This document shows, piece after piece, positions 5,402 to 14,236 of a stretch of DNA of 36,686 bases (position 1 is its first letter; every line of letters starts with the position of its first letter). Source of the DNA: Bryobacteraceae bacterium (lineage in GTDB: Bacteria; Acidobacteriota; Terriglobia; Bryobacterales; Bryobacteraceae); contig JACADU010000138.1 in NCBI GenBank assembly GCA_013388415.1, positions 1 to 36,686 on the forward strand. Direction: 5' to 3'. The position numbers and the translations under genes were made by a program. The notes beneath the pieces were generated by a model. That model worked only from the letters and a program-made list of their open reading frames with translations, searched no databases and was not told the origin of the DNA.

Positions 5402-6979
5402 ATGAGCCTGCTTTCTCCGAGACTTCAGATCGCGATTAAGCAGAAGCAGATCCTGACCCCTGGGCTGGTCCAGATGGTCACGGTGCTTCAGCTAAACCGA
5501 TTGGAATTAAAGGAGATGATCGACCAGGAGATCGCCCAGAATCCGGTCCTCGAAGAGGTCGGAGAGGGTGGCGAGGAGCTGACCCCGGCCGAGGTCCAGG
5601 AACTGTTGGAGGCGGAGCGCAACCCCGAACCGGCAGACCGCGAAGTGACCGCCCTCACCCGCGAAGCCGCTGACGACGCTCAGGATGCTCTCCGGGACGG
5701 CTACGACTCGCGCGGCACGCCGGAAACAGTCGAGGCGGCTCCGGCCGCCGAATCGCCCGACGTCCCGGAACCCGCGGCCAGCGCCGAGGTTGACTCCTTC
5801 GAGCAGATCGATTTCGACACGTACTTCGACAACTGGCTCGACCCCGGTTACAGGTCCCCGGCCACCGAGGATGTCGAAAAGCCGTCTTTCGAGACCTTCC
5901 TCTCCTCGCCCATCACGCTGACCGATCATCTCCGGACCCAGCTCAGCTATGAGATCCTCCCCGATGACGTCCGGGACGCCACCGAGGCGATCCTCGGAAA
6001 TCTCGAAGACACCGGCTACCTGATGATCGGCTTGGATGAGATCTCGGCCAGCGAGTCAATTCCGCTGGACGTGCTCGAGCGAGCCCTCAAGGCGGTCCAG
6101 AGCGTCGAACCTGGCGTTGGAGCGCGCTCCCTTCAGGAATGCCTCCTCCTTCAGTTGGCCCACCGCGGCGCTGAGGGCGGCGTCGCCTGGCAAATCGTCG
6201 CCAACCACCTGCCCCTGGTCGAAAAGCGCGACGTCAAGGAGCTTGCGCGCCAGCTCCACCGCCCCGTCGAGCACATCGAGATCGCGCTCCACGTCATCCG
6301 CAGCCTCGACCCCAAGCCCGGCATCAAGTACAGTGGACCCGGCGCGCGCCAGGTCGCCCCCGATGTCTACATTTTCAAGGACGGAGATCAGTGGGTGATC
6401 CAGGTGAGCGACGACGACCTGCCCCAGCTCAGATTGAACGGCAATTACCGCCGCCTTCTGGACCGTGAACAGGAGCAGGACAAGAAGACTCGCGACTACG
6501 TTCGCGAGCGCTTCCACTCCGCCCTCCAGCTCATCCGGAACATCGAGCAGCGGAAACAGACGATTTTGAAGGTCTGCCAATCGATCGTTGAACGGCAGGC
6601 CGAGTTCCTCGAACATGGCCCAAGCCGCCTGAGGCCCTTGATGATCAAGGAGGTGGCCGAGGAGATAGGGGTGCATGCCTCGACGGTCAGCCGCGCCGTG
6701 GCCGGCAAATACGCCCACACGCCGCAGGGCGTCTTCGAGCTGCGCTACTTCTTCCCGGAAGCCGTCCAAGGCCCGGCGGGAGGGAATATCCCGCTCCAGA
6801 CTCTCAAGAAGATGGTGAAGAAGATGATCGATGAAGAAGATCGCTCGAAGCCTCTCACCGACGACCAACTCGCCCGGATGCTCCAGCAGCAGGGCATTCA
6901 GGTCACCCGCCGGACGGTGGCCAAGTATCGCGAGGACATGCTGATTCCATCAACGCATCAGCGCCGGCAGCGGACATAA
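5402..6979 (+). CDS. rpoN: RNA polymerase sigma-54 factor
   Basis: A 525-residue protein of full sigma-54 length. Region I (residues 1-50) has LQIAIKQKQILTPGLVQMV and LKEMIDQEIAQNPVLEE, the glutamine/leucine-rich part contacted by enhancer-binding activators. An acidic region II follows (about 55-165). The core-binding region runs from about 170 to 400, with the helix-turn-helix HASTVSRAVAGKYAHTPQG near 430. The RpoN box near the C-terminus reads TRRTVAKYREDM, close to the consensus ARRTVAKYRE. It directs core polymerase to -24/-12 promoters. It heads the common rpoN-hpf-rapZ order. Confidence 0.97.
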   Translation: MSLLSPRLQIAIKQKQILTPGLVQMVTVLQLNRLELKEMIDQEIAQNPVLEEVGEGGEELTPAEVQELLEAERNPEPADREVTALTREAADDAQDALRDGYDSRGTPETVEAAPAAESPDVPEPAASAEVDSFEQIDFDTYFDNWLDPGYRSPATEDVEKPSFETFLSSPITLTDHLRTQLSYEILPDDVRDATEAILGNLEDTGYLMIGLDEISASESIPLDVLERALKAVQSVEPGVGARSLQECLLLQLAHRGAEGGVAWQIVANHLPLVEKRDVKELARQLHRPVEHIEIALHVIRSLDPKPGIKYSGPGARQVAPDVYIFKDGDQWVIQVSDDDLPQLRLNGNYRRLLDREQEQDKKTRDYVRERFHSALQLIRNIEQRKQTILKVCQSIVERQAEFLEHGPSRLRPLMIKEVAEEIGVHASTVSRAVAGKYAHTPQGVFELRYFFPEAVQGPAGGNIPLQTLKKMVKKMIDEEDRSKPLTDDQLARMLQQQGIQVTRRTVAKYREDMLIPSTHQRRQRT

Positions 6980-6990
6980 TCGCCGCCGCG

Positions 6991-7062
6991 GCGCATCCCG
7001 CGCCTCACGCGGGAGACTCGGATGCGCGGGCAGATTGAGGCGCGCCCTCTCTTGAGCGCGCC
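6991..7062 (+). promoter_or_regulatory. Two hairpins between rpoN and hpf
   Basis: The first stem has outer arms GCGCAT (6991-6996) and ATGCGC (7022-7027) enclosing an inner hairpin CCCGCG/CGCGGG (6997-7002, 7008-7013). The second pairs GGCGCG (7039-7044) with CGCGCC (7057-7062), just before the hpf ribosome-binding site. Neither is followed by a T-run, so they are not classical terminators. They may stabilise RNA ends or control hpf translation; chance pairing in GC-rich sequence is also possible. Confidence 0.4.
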
Positions 7063-7080
7063 CCGAAGAAAGGTAAGGCA

Positions 7081-7650
7081 ATGAAAATCACCTTTACCGG
7101 AAAGCAAGACCAGTTGACGGCCAGCCAGGAGCGCAAACTCGCGCTGGCTTTTGGGCGCCTTTCGAAACATCTCGAAAGGCGCGGGGAGAAGACGGCGCAA
7201 GTCATCTTGAGCAACGAACGGCACCTCAAGCAGGCTGAGGTGCGCATGAACTATTACGGCCACACCATCATCGGCCAGGGAGCCGAAACGGACCAGTTCT
7301 CCTCGATCATGACCGCCCTCGAAAAGATCGAGAAGCAGGTGATGCGAAACCGCGAGAAGTGGCGCGACTTCAAACGCGAAACGCCGTCGCGCGCCGCCCG
7401 GGTCCGGGGCGTCTCTCCAATCCTCGAGGAACCGGTGCCGCCAGAACCCCAGCAACGCAGGAAGAAGCCGGGGCCCGACAGGGTCGTCCGCGCCACTGCG
7501 AAGACCAACGGCAAGCCCATGACCTTCGACGAGGCCATGCTCGAAATCCAGGACGGTCAGGATTACGTCGTCTATCGCGACGTCGCCTCGGATCAAGTCC
7601 GCGTCCTGATCAAGCGCAGCGACGGAAAGGTCGATCTCGTCGAGGCCTGA
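7081..7650 (+). CDS. hpf: Long-form ribosome hibernation promoting factor
   Basis: A 189-residue protein with both parts of long HPF. The N-terminal S30AE domain (residues 1-100) begins MKITFTGKQDQLTASQERKL and contains VRMNYYGHTIIGQGAE. A proline/arginine-rich linker (about 102-140) leads to the C-terminal dimerisation domain (about 142-189), PMTFDEAMLEIQDGQDYVVY, ending DGKVDLVEA. Long HPFs bind the decoding centre and join 70S ribosomes into inactive 100S dimers in stationary phase. GAAAGG lies before the ATG. The stop overlaps the rapZ start (TGATG). Its place after rpoN is conserved in many bacteria. Confidence 0.95.
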   Translation: MKITFTGKQDQLTASQERKLALAFGRLSKHLERRGEKTAQVILSNERHLKQAEVRMNYYGHTIIGQGAETDQFSSIMTALEKIEKQVMRNREKWRDFKRETPSRAARVRGVSPILEEPVPPEPQQRRKKPGPDRVVRATAKTNGKPMTFDEAMLEIQDGQDYVVYRDVASDQVRVLIKRSDGKVDLVEA

Positions 7651-8552
7651 TGCCCCGAAAGAAGTCCGGTTCGGAGCAGACAACCAAAGCCGGGCGTGGC
7701 GCCCCCACTCTGGTCGCCATTACCGGCTTGAGCGGGTCAGGAAAGGCGACTGTCCTGAACACGCTCGAAGACAACGGCTACTACACCGTCGACAATCTTC
7801 CGGTCGAGCTCATCGGGAAGTTTACCGAACTCGCCCTCGGTCCCAACTCCGCGCACCAGCGCGCAGCCATCATCGTCGACATCCGCGAAGGCGAAAGCCT
7901 GAAGCAGTTTCCGGCGGTCTTCTCCAGGCTCCGGAACCAGGTGAAGGCCAGTCTGCTCTTTCTCGATGCCGACGACGAAACGCTCGTGAGGCGCTATAGC
8001 GAGACCCGCCGTCCCCATCCGGCAAGATACGGCTCGAACGTGCTCGAGAGCGTGCGGCATGAACGGAAGCTGCTCGAGCCTATCCGCGCCATCGCCGACC
8101 ACGTCCTCTCCACCAGCGAGATGAACGTTCATCAACTCCGGCGGCGGATTGTCGAACTCTATGCCTCCCCGGAGGAGGCTTCCCTTCGCACCTCGGTCAT
8201 CAGCTTCGGATACCGTCATGGAGTGCCGCAGGAGGCGGACCTCGTTTTCGACGTCCGCTTCCTGCCCAATCCCAACTACGTCCCGGAGCTGAAGCTGCTG
8301 ACCGGCAGAAACCCGCGGGTGGCGAAATACATCCGGCAATTCCCGCAGTCACAGGAGTTCCTCACCCGGCTCTCCGCAATGCTGTTCTTTTTGTTGCCCC
8401 ACTACATCCGCGAGGGCAAGAGCTATCTCACCATCGCCTTCGGCTGCACCGGCGGGCACCACCGCTCCGTCATGATGGCCGAAGAAATAGCGAAAATGAT
8501 CCAGCAGTCCGGCTATCCTGTCCAGCTCACCCACCGGGACATTCGGAAGTAG
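7650..8552 (+). CDS. rapZ: RapZ-family P-loop protein (YvcJ/YhbJ)
   Basis: A 300-residue protein beginning at an ATG that overlaps the hpf stop. Family motifs are the Walker A loop GLSGSGKAT (residues 26-34), DNLP, RRPHP, SFGYRHGVP, DVRFLPNP and the C-terminal FGCTGGHHRSV. In E. coli RapZ delivers the small RNA GlmZ to RNase E and senses glucosamine-6-phosphate; in other phyla the role is unclear. The Walker A residue after lysine is Ala33 instead of the usual Ser/Thr that helps hold magnesium, although Thr34 follows. ptsN, which often sits between hpf and rapZ, is absent. Confidence 0.95.
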   Translation: MPRKKSGSEQTTKAGRGAPTLVAITGLSGSGKATVLNTLEDNGYYTVDNLPVELIGKFTELALGPNSAHQRAAIIVDIREGESLKQFPAVFSRLRNQVKASLLFLDADDETLVRRYSETRRPHPARYGSNVLESVRHERKLLEPIRAIADHVLSTSEMNVHQLRRRIVELYASPEEASLRTSVISFGYRHGVPQEADLVFDVRFLPNPNYVPELKLLTGRNPRVAKYIRQFPQSQEFLTRLSAMLFFLLPHYIREGKSYLTIAFGCTGGHHRSVMMAEEIAKMIQQSGYPVQLTHRDIRK

Positions 8553-8582
8553 CAGGGTTACAATTAGGTAATCCCGCCTCTC

Positions 8583-9512
8583 ATGCCGGCTATAACGACC
8601 ATCGCTGACGAGATCTTGGAGCTCAAGCGCGAGCGCAACGCTATTCTGCTGGCCCATCATTACCAGGAAAGCGAGATTCAGGAGCTCGCCGACTCGATTG
8701 GCGACAGCCTCGAGCTCGCCCGCCGGGCGCAGTCATTCAAGGGCGAGGTGATCGCTTTCTGCGGCGTGTGGTTCATGGCGGAGACGGCGAAACTGTTAAA
8801 TCCGGAGCGGATTGTGGTCGTGCCCGACAGCGAAGCCGGGTGCAGTCTGGTGGACGCCTGCCCGGCGCCGCAGTTGCGGGCGTGGAAGGCGGCGCATCCC
8901 GGGCATGTGGTGGTTTCGTATGTGAACACAAGCGCCGAAGTGAAAGCGGAGAGCGACATCGTCTGCACCTCGCGCAACGCGGTTGACGTCGTCAACTCCA
9001 TTCCCGCGGACCAGCCGATTCTCTTCGTGCCGGACGTGAATCTGGGCAATTACGTCAAGCGAATGACCGGGCGGGAGAACATGAAGATCTGGCAGGGCGC
9101 CTGCATTGTGCACGCGACGTTTCCTGCCAGGCGCCTGGTGGGGGCGAAGGCGAACCACCCGGACGCGCTGGTGGCGGCTCATACCGAGTGCCCGCCCGAA
9201 GTGCTGCGGATGTGCGACTTCATCGGCTCGACTTCGGCGATCATCGAGTGGTGCGTCCGGCACGAGCACGACGAGTTCATCATCCTGACCGAGAGCGGCG
9301 TGATCCACTCGCTGCACAAGCTGGCGCCGCGCAAGCGGTTCCACTTCATCGCCAACGAAAACTGCAACTGCAGCGAGTGCCCGTACATGAAGCGGAACAC
9401 GCTGGAGAAACTGCGCGATGCTCTGCTACACCTCGAGCCTCGCGTCGAATTGCCCGCCGAAGTGATGAACCGCGCTCGCCGGCCCGTCGAGCGGATGCTG
9501 GCGCTGCGATGA
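8583..9512 (+). CDS. nadA: Quinolinate synthase
   Basis: A 309-residue protein that condenses iminoaspartate with dihydroxyacetone phosphate to quinolinate in NAD synthesis, using one [4Fe-4S] cluster. Motifs include LLAHHYQESEIQELAD near the start, FCGVWFMAETAKLLNP, then PDSEAGCSL with C87, NTSAEVKA, WQGACIVH and the final NENCNCSECPYMK. The three cluster cysteines of the family map to C87, the WQGAC cysteine and one in the last motif. No strong ribosome-binding site precedes the ATG. The stop overlaps moaA as ATGA. nadB and nadC are not in the window. Codon style changes from C-ending to G-ending early in this gene. Confidence 0.96.
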   Translation: MPAITTIADEILELKRERNAILLAHHYQESEIQELADSIGDSLELARRAQSFKGEVIAFCGVWFMAETAKLLNPERIVVVPDSEAGCSLVDACPAPQLRAWKAAHPGHVVVSYVNTSAEVKAESDIVCTSRNAVDVVNSIPADQPILFVPDVNLGNYVKRMTGRENMKIWQGACIVHATFPARRLVGAKANHPDALVAAHTECPPEVLRMCDFIGSTSAIIEWCVRHEHDEFIILTESGVIHSLHKLAPRKRFHFIANENCNCSECPYMKRNTLEKLRDALLHLEPRVELPAEVMNRARRPVERMLALR

Positions 9513-10501
9513 ACCCGCTCTCCGACACGTTCGGCCGCCTTCACGACAATCTCCGGTTGAGCGTCACCGACCGGTGTAACATCCGGTGCTTCTACTGCAT
9601 GCCCGAGCATGATGTGAAGTACGTTCCGCATCCGGAAGTGCTGCGGTTCGAGGAGATCGAGCGTTTCGCCCGAATCGCGGTGAGCCTGGGGGTCAGGAAG
9701 CTGCGCATCACGGGCGGGGAGCCGTTGGTGCGGCGCGATCTCCACGTGCTGGCAAGGAAGCTCTCGGCCATACCGGGCGTAGAGGACCTTGCGCTGACAA
9801 CCAACGGCGTGCTGCTCGCAGAGCAGGCCAAGGAGCTGTATGAGGCAGGGCTGCGGCGGATCAACGTCCATCTCGACACGCTCGACCGGGAGCGGTTTAT
9901 TCAAATCACCCGCCGGGATGATCTCGCGAAGGTGCTGGCGGGAATCGACAGGGCTCTGGAGCTGGGCTTTGGGCCGGTCAAGCTGAACGCCGTGGCGGTC
10001 AAAGGGCTGGTGGAGCCGGACATCGTTCCGCTGGCGCGGTTTGCGAGGGAACGCGGCATCGAGGTCCGTTACATCGAGTTCATGCCGCTGGACGCGCAGG
10101 GCTTGTGGGACAAGAACAAGGTTCTTTTGGCTGACGACATCCTGAAGATCCTGGCGGGGGAGATCGGGCCGCTGGAGGCGCTGCCGGATCCCGATCCGCG
10201 GGCTCCGGCGCTCGAGTACCGCTTCAGCGACGGCGTGGGCAAGATCGGCTTTATCGCCAGCGTCAGCCGGCCGTTCTGCCTGAACTGCAACCGGATCCGG
10301 CTTACTGCCGACGGGATGCTGCGGTATTGTCTGTTCGCCATCGAGGAAACTGACATCAAGGGTCCAATGCGGCGCGGAGCCTCTGACGGCGAGATTGCGG
10401 CGATCATCGCGGAGACAGTTCGTGCCAAGTGGCTGGGGCACGAGATCAACCGTGCCGGGTTCGTGCCGCCGCCGCGCCCGATGCACGCCATCGGCGGGTA
10501 G
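9509..10501 (+). CDS. moaA: GTP 3',8-cyclase, molybdenum cofactor biosynthesis
   Basis: A 330-residue radical SAM enzyme that, with MoaC, converts GTP to cyclic pyranopterin monophosphate, the first step of molybdopterin synthesis. The SAM cluster motif is CNIRCFYC (C23, C27, C30), followed by TGGEPLVRRD. The second cluster uses cysteines in FCLNCNRIRLTADGMLRYC near residues 255-275. The chain ends in Gly-Gly, as the family requires. The start overlaps the nadA stop by four bases. No other moa or moe genes are in the window, so the pathway is completed elsewhere. Confidence 0.97.
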   Translation: MNPLSDTFGRLHDNLRLSVTDRCNIRCFYCMPEHDVKYVPHPEVLRFEEIERFARIAVSLGVRKLRITGGEPLVRRDLHVLARKLSAIPGVEDLALTTNGVLLAEQAKELYEAGLRRINVHLDTLDRERFIQITRRDDLAKVLAGIDRALELGFGPVKLNAVAVKGLVEPDIVPLARFARERGIEVRYIEFMPLDAQGLWDKNKVLLADDILKILAGEIGPLEALPDPDPRAPALEYRFSDGVGKIGFIASVSRPFCLNCNRIRLTADGMLRYCLFAIEETDIKGPMRRGASDGEIAAIIAETVRAKWLGHEINRAGFVPPPRPMHAIGG

Positions 10502-10525
10502 CGCCGTCGGCTAATCTGAAAGGTC

Positions 10526-12136
10526 ATGCGACAGGCGTTGCCATGGCTCGCTGCGGCGGGCCTGACTCTGTTGTTCTGCCTGACCGGCGCCGTCTTCATT
10601 CCCTACGCGGGCGCCCAGTATGACGAGGTGCTGTTCACGGACGCCATCTACGCGCCAGAGTCGGTTGAGTACTTCACGACGATCGGCTCGTCAAAAGTGC
10701 CGGTCATGCTGATGACCTACATCGGCACGCTGAAGGCGGCGTTGTACCTGCCGGTGTTCAAGCTGCTGGGGAACAACCATGTTTCCTTGCGGGTCCCGGT
10801 GCTCCTCGCCGGGGCGGCGGCGGTTTTTGTGTTCTTCGTTGTCGCGCGGCGGCTGGGCGGGGCGAAGATCGCCCTGGCGGTCACGGCGCTGTTGGCAACC
10901 GACGCGGTTTATCTTTTGACCTGCGTCTTCGATTGGGGTCCGGTCGCGCTTCAGCATTTTTTGCTGGCGGCGGCTCTCTATTCGGGCTTCCGCTATGCGG
11001 AAACGAAGCGGGCCCGGTGGCTGTTCGGATGCAATCTGGCAACCGGGCTGGCGTTATGGGACAAGGCCATCTTCCTTTGGCTGCTCGCCGGTTTCGGTGT
11101 TGCGCTGCTGTTCTGCTTCCGGGCCGAACTTTGGGCGATCGCCAGGAGCAGGCGGCTGCTCGCCGCGGCGGCTGGCGGCTTCCTGCTTGGCGCTGCGCCG
11201 TTCATTTACTACAACTACAGAAGACCGTTGCAGACGTTCCTGGCGAACACGCAGGTGGACGAGAGCGTGCCGATCAGTTTCAAACTGCTGAGCATCGATA
11301 AAGCGATGGACGGCAGCGGGCTGTTCGGCTACATCGTCCGGGAGTCGCCCGAAGGATACCCGGAAAACCTGAAGTTTGCGGAGAAGGTTCCGTTGTGGCT
11401 GAGCGGGATGCTGCGGGCTCCCCGCTCGAGCTGGCAGCATCTGCTGCTGGTGGCGGCGCTGATGCTGGCGCCGCTGACCTGGTTCGGGCAACGGCGGCGG
11501 CTTTCCGTCTTCCTGCTGCTGGGCCTGGTGTTCTCGGCGCTGCTGATGATGAGCACGCGAAATGCGGGAGCGAGCCAGCATCACACAATTCTTTTGTGGC
11601 CGATTCCGCAACTGATTCTGGTTCTGGTGCTGGCGGAGGCCGCGGCGCGCTGGCCGCGCAAGGGAGCGGCAGCGGCGCTTGGCGTGACGCTGTTTTGCGC
11701 GTTGTCGAACGCCGCGATCCTGAATCAATATCTGGCGCAGTTCATCTCGTCGGGGCCGACGGTGATCTGGACGAACGCCATCCGGCCGCTGGTGAACGAG
11801 CTTGGGCGCTATCACGGGCGGCTGGTCTTCGCCGCCGACTGGGGGATCAGCGAGCAGGTGCAGTTCTACGGAGCCGGAAGGATCGGCTTCCACCGCCCGG
11901 CCGACGGCACCGTTCTTTCGCTGCACGAGCCGCTCAGCCGGGCGTACGTGGAGAAGTCCCTGGCGGATCCGAAGACCCTTTTCGTCACGCACACCGAGGG
12001 GCGCGAGGCTTTCGGTGGGGTGCGCCAGAAGCTGATCGATTTCGCCGCGGAGCGGGGCTACCGCGACGAAATCCTCCACGTGATCAAAGACAGGCACGGC
12101 GTGCCGATCTTCGAGATCCATGAATTCAAGCGATAG
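10526..12136 (+). CDS. GT39/ArnT-like polytopic glycosyltransferase
   Basis: A 536-residue integral membrane protein with a GAAAGG ribosome-binding site just before the ATG. The N-terminal helix (residues 6-28) is followed by a periplasmic loop with AQYDEVLF, where the acidic pair matches the catalytic Asp/Glu seen early in ArnT/PMT-type (GT-C) enzymes. About ten hydrophobic helices follow up to residue 420, then a soluble C-terminal domain (about 425-536). Such enzymes move sugars from polyprenyl phosphate carriers to lipid or protein acceptors in the periplasm. Donor and acceptor cannot be told from sequence. It overlaps the Smr gene by 17 bases. Confidence 0.75.
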   Translation: MRQALPWLAAAGLTLLFCLTGAVFIPYAGAQYDEVLFTDAIYAPESVEYFTTIGSSKVPVMLMTYIGTLKAALYLPVFKLLGNNHVSLRVPVLLAGAAAVFVFFVVARRLGGAKIALAVTALLATDAVYLLTCVFDWGPVALQHFLLAAALYSGFRYAETKRARWLFGCNLATGLALWDKAIFLWLLAGFGVALLFCFRAELWAIARSRRLLAAAAGGFLLGAAPFIYYNYRRPLQTFLANTQVDESVPISFKLLSIDKAMDGSGLFGYIVRESPEGYPENLKFAEKVPLWLSGMLRAPRSSWQHLLLVAALMLAPLTWFGQRRRLSVFLLLGLVFSALLMMSTRNAGASQHHTILLWPIPQLILVLVLAEAAARWPRKGAAAALGVTLFCALSNAAILNQYLAQFISSGPTVIWTNAIRPLVNELGRYHGRLVFAADWGISEQVQFYGAGRIGFHRPADGTVLSLHEPLSRAYVEKSLADPKTLFVTHTEGREAFGGVRQKLIDFAAERGYRDEILHVIKDRHGVPIFEIHEFKR

Positions 12137-12416
12137 TCCCGGCGAGGGCGAAGTCTTCGAATATCCGATCACGGACGAGTTGGACCTCCACACCTTCGCG
12201 CCTCGGGATGTGAAAGCGGCGGTGGAGGCGTATCTGGAGGCTGCGGCGGAACGCGGCTTGCGCCATGTCAGGATCATCCACGGCAAAGGCATCGGAGTGC
12301 AGCGTGAGGTGGTGAGAAAGGCTCTGGAGAGGTCGGCGCTGGTGGAAGAGTTCAGGAATGCGCCGGAGGAGGCGGGGGGATGGGGGGCGACGCTGGTTAC
12401 TCTTCGGATTGACTGA
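12120..12416 (+). CDS. Stand-alone Smr-domain protein
   Basis: A 98-residue protein made of little more than an Smr domain, the nuclease domain found at the C-terminus of MutS2. Motifs in order are ELDLHTFAPRDV (LDLH), VRIIHGKGIGVQREVV (HGKG) and GGWGATLVTL. Small Smr proteins nick DNA or cleave RNA; bacterial SmrA/SmrB act on ribosome-bound mRNA. The start lies inside the end of the glycosyltransferase gene. Its 3' end overlaps the convergent TolB-like gene by 20 bases, so both C-termini are encoded in the same DNA. Confidence 0.88.
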   Translation: MNSSDSPGEGEVFEYPITDELDLHTFAPRDVKAAVEAYLEAAAERGLRHVRIIHGKGIGVQREVVRKALERSALVEEFRNAPEEAGGWGATLVTLRID

Positions 12417-14142
12417 AGAGGGCGCGCTCGATTTCTGCATACTGCGGAGTGCCTTCGAGCGGCCGGATGAGCGGATCTTGACGCAGGTAGACGAGCCAGG
12501 GTTCGTGCTCGGAGTAGGCCTGCATGAGGCAGGCGGCGGCGGTTGGTAGGTCGCCGAGGTTGGCGTAAACGGTGGCCATGTCGTAAACGGAGACGTAGGC
12601 GTGTTCAGCCGTCTTGCGAAGCGAGACAGCGATCTCGCTGGCTTCTTCGGTTTGACCGAGGCGGGCCTTGAGGCAGGCGATGAGAGCGAGATTGCGCGGG
12701 TCGGAACCGGCGCGGGGGCGGGCCTCTTCGAGGACATCGAGGGCGTGCTGGAAGTCGCCGTGGGCGGCGAGGACGCGGGCTTCGAGGTGGTGAGCGCCGT
12801 AGAAGGTCTGGCTGAGCCCGCGGGCCGCGCGGAGCAGCCGGAGTCCGGAGGCGAGGTCGCCCGTCTGGGCGGCCAGCAGACCCTCGAGGGCATGGAGGAC
12901 GGGGCTTGCCGAGTCGAGCCCCCGTGCCAGGCTGAGCTGGTTGTGAGCTTCGCCGTAGCGGCGAAGTGGGGCGTAGACTGCGGCGGCGAGCCAGACGCGG
13001 CCCATGAAGATATTGGGATTGATCTCAAGAGCGCGGAGGAAATCCTCCTCGGCGGCATCCCAGCGCCATTCGTAGGTGGCGTGATAAAAGCCCCGCCAGA
13101 CGTGCGCCTGCGGCAGTTCCGGGTTGAGCTCCAGAGCGCGCTGGAGAAAGCCTCTGGCTTCAGTGGCGACCATGGTGGGGGCGGTGTCGCCGAAAATGCT
13201 CATCAGAAGCATGCTCCCGCCGAGCCCGGCCCAAGCCGGCGCGAGCATGGGGTCCGCCTGCGTGGCGCGGCGGAAGGCTTCGGCGGCGCGGCGGAGGCTT
13301 CGCGGGGTCATTTGGAGCATCAGGTGACGGCCTTCCAGCAGGTGGCGGAAGGCGGAGAGCGCGGCGTCGGAGTCGGAAGCCGCCCCGGCTGGAACCGGCA
13401 TGGGGACGCCAAGACGTGACGCCACTTCACGGGCGATGGGTTCATGCAGTGTCTGGAGTTGGACAGCGCCGGCTGAGAAGGATGCGCTCCAGCGCGCGAA
13501 TCCGGTCGCGCACTCCGCGAGCAACACGTTCAGCCGCCAACCGTCGCCCGCCCGGCGCAGAGAACCTTCGAGGATCCAATCGACGCCGAGTTCGGCGGAA
13601 GCCGATTTCAGATCGCGGCCGGGCTGGGAGAACCGGAGAGTGGATGAGCGGGTGACGACGAGAAGACCGGGAATCCTGGCGAGCGACGCAAGGAAATCGT
13701 CAGTGAGCGCGCCGGCCAGCATCAGTGCGTCGGGGGAGCCGGGGACCGTCTCCAATGGCAGGACGGCGAGGCGCGGGCAGGGAGTCAAGGCGGGCGGCGC
13801 TGCGGCTGGCGCGGAAAGGCCGGAAAACCGCGGGATGTAGGAGCCCTCCGGCAGGGAGATGACGACCGCGTCTTTCTTGCCGGGTCCGGCGTAATACTCC
13901 CTCAGCTTGCGCCGCAGTCGCCGGGCTTCGACACGGACGATGGAGTCGATGCGGGGGTCGTAGTCGGCGGGGCGGTCGAAGACCTCGACGCCGATGGTGT
14001 ACTCCTTCAGGTCCTCGGTACGGCCGGCGAGGGCGCGCTCGACGATCACGGCAAGGAACCGCTGCATCCGCCGGGACTGGGCGAACTGCGGGGACGAGAG
14101 GATGCCTCTCAGAAGGGCGCCGGCCTGATCCTGTTGTTCCAC
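12397..14142 (-). CDS. TolB-like/TPR repeat protein
   Basis: A 581-residue protein starting at GTG. Residues 1-110 form a conserved N-terminal module (LLRGILSSPQFAQSRRMQRF, LKEYTIGVEVFDRP, DSIVRVEARRLRRKLREYY) common in acidobacterial regulators. Residues about 125-250 match the TolB/FlgO-like domain that often follows it (LAVLPLETVPGSPDALMLAG, GVDWILEGSLRRAGDGWRLN). From about 260 to 565 run tetratricopeptide helices (AFRRATQADPMLAPAWAGLG, RALELNPELPQAHVWRGFYH). There is no signal peptide or transmembrane segment, so it is cytoplasmic. It is divergent from an ECF sigma gene, with 94 bases between. The role is unknown. Confidence 0.75.
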   Translation of the reverse strand: MEQQDQAGALLRGILSSPQFAQSRRMQRFLAVIVERALAGRTEDLKEYTIGVEVFDRPADYDPRIDSIVRVEARRLRRKLREYYAGPGKKDAVVISLPEGSYIPRFSGLSAPAAAPPALTPCPRLAVLPLETVPGSPDALMLAGALTDDFLASLARIPGLLVVTRSSTLRFSQPGRDLKSASAELGVDWILEGSLRRAGDGWRLNVLLAECATGFARWSASFSAGAVQLQTLHEPIAREVASRLGVPMPVPAGAASDSDAALSAFRHLLEGRHLMLQMTPRSLRRAAEAFRRATQADPMLAPAWAGLGGSMLLMSIFGDTAPTMVATEARGFLQRALELNPELPQAHVWRGFYHATYEWRWDAAEEDFLRALEINPNIFMGRVWLAAAVYAPLRRYGEAHNQLSLARGLDSASPVLHALEGLLAAQTGDLASGLRLLRAARGLSQTFYGAHHLEARVLAAHGDFQHALDVLEEARPRAGSDPRNLALIACLKARLGQTEEASEIAVSLRKTAEHAYVSVYDMATVYANLGDLPTAAACLMQAYSEHEPWLVYLRQDPLIRPLEGTPQYAEIERALFSQSEE

Positions 14143-14236
14143 AAGGAGTAATCAGTTTATCTCACCGTTAGCTCACTCGCTCTCCCTCCGATGTTAAAGC
14201 CTCCCGACGCGATTCTGGTCTCGAAAGGGACGGCTG

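Noticed and set aside
6056-6868. Long open frame antisense to rpoN
   Set aside because: It lies wholly within rpoN, has no family motifs, and arises from the high third-position GC of the sense frame. Similar frames opposite the TolC-like, sulfatase, kinase and S55 genes were rejected for the same reason.
6991-7062. rpoN terminator
   Set aside because: The hairpins lack a T-run and hpf follows directly, so they are listed only as possible RNA structure.
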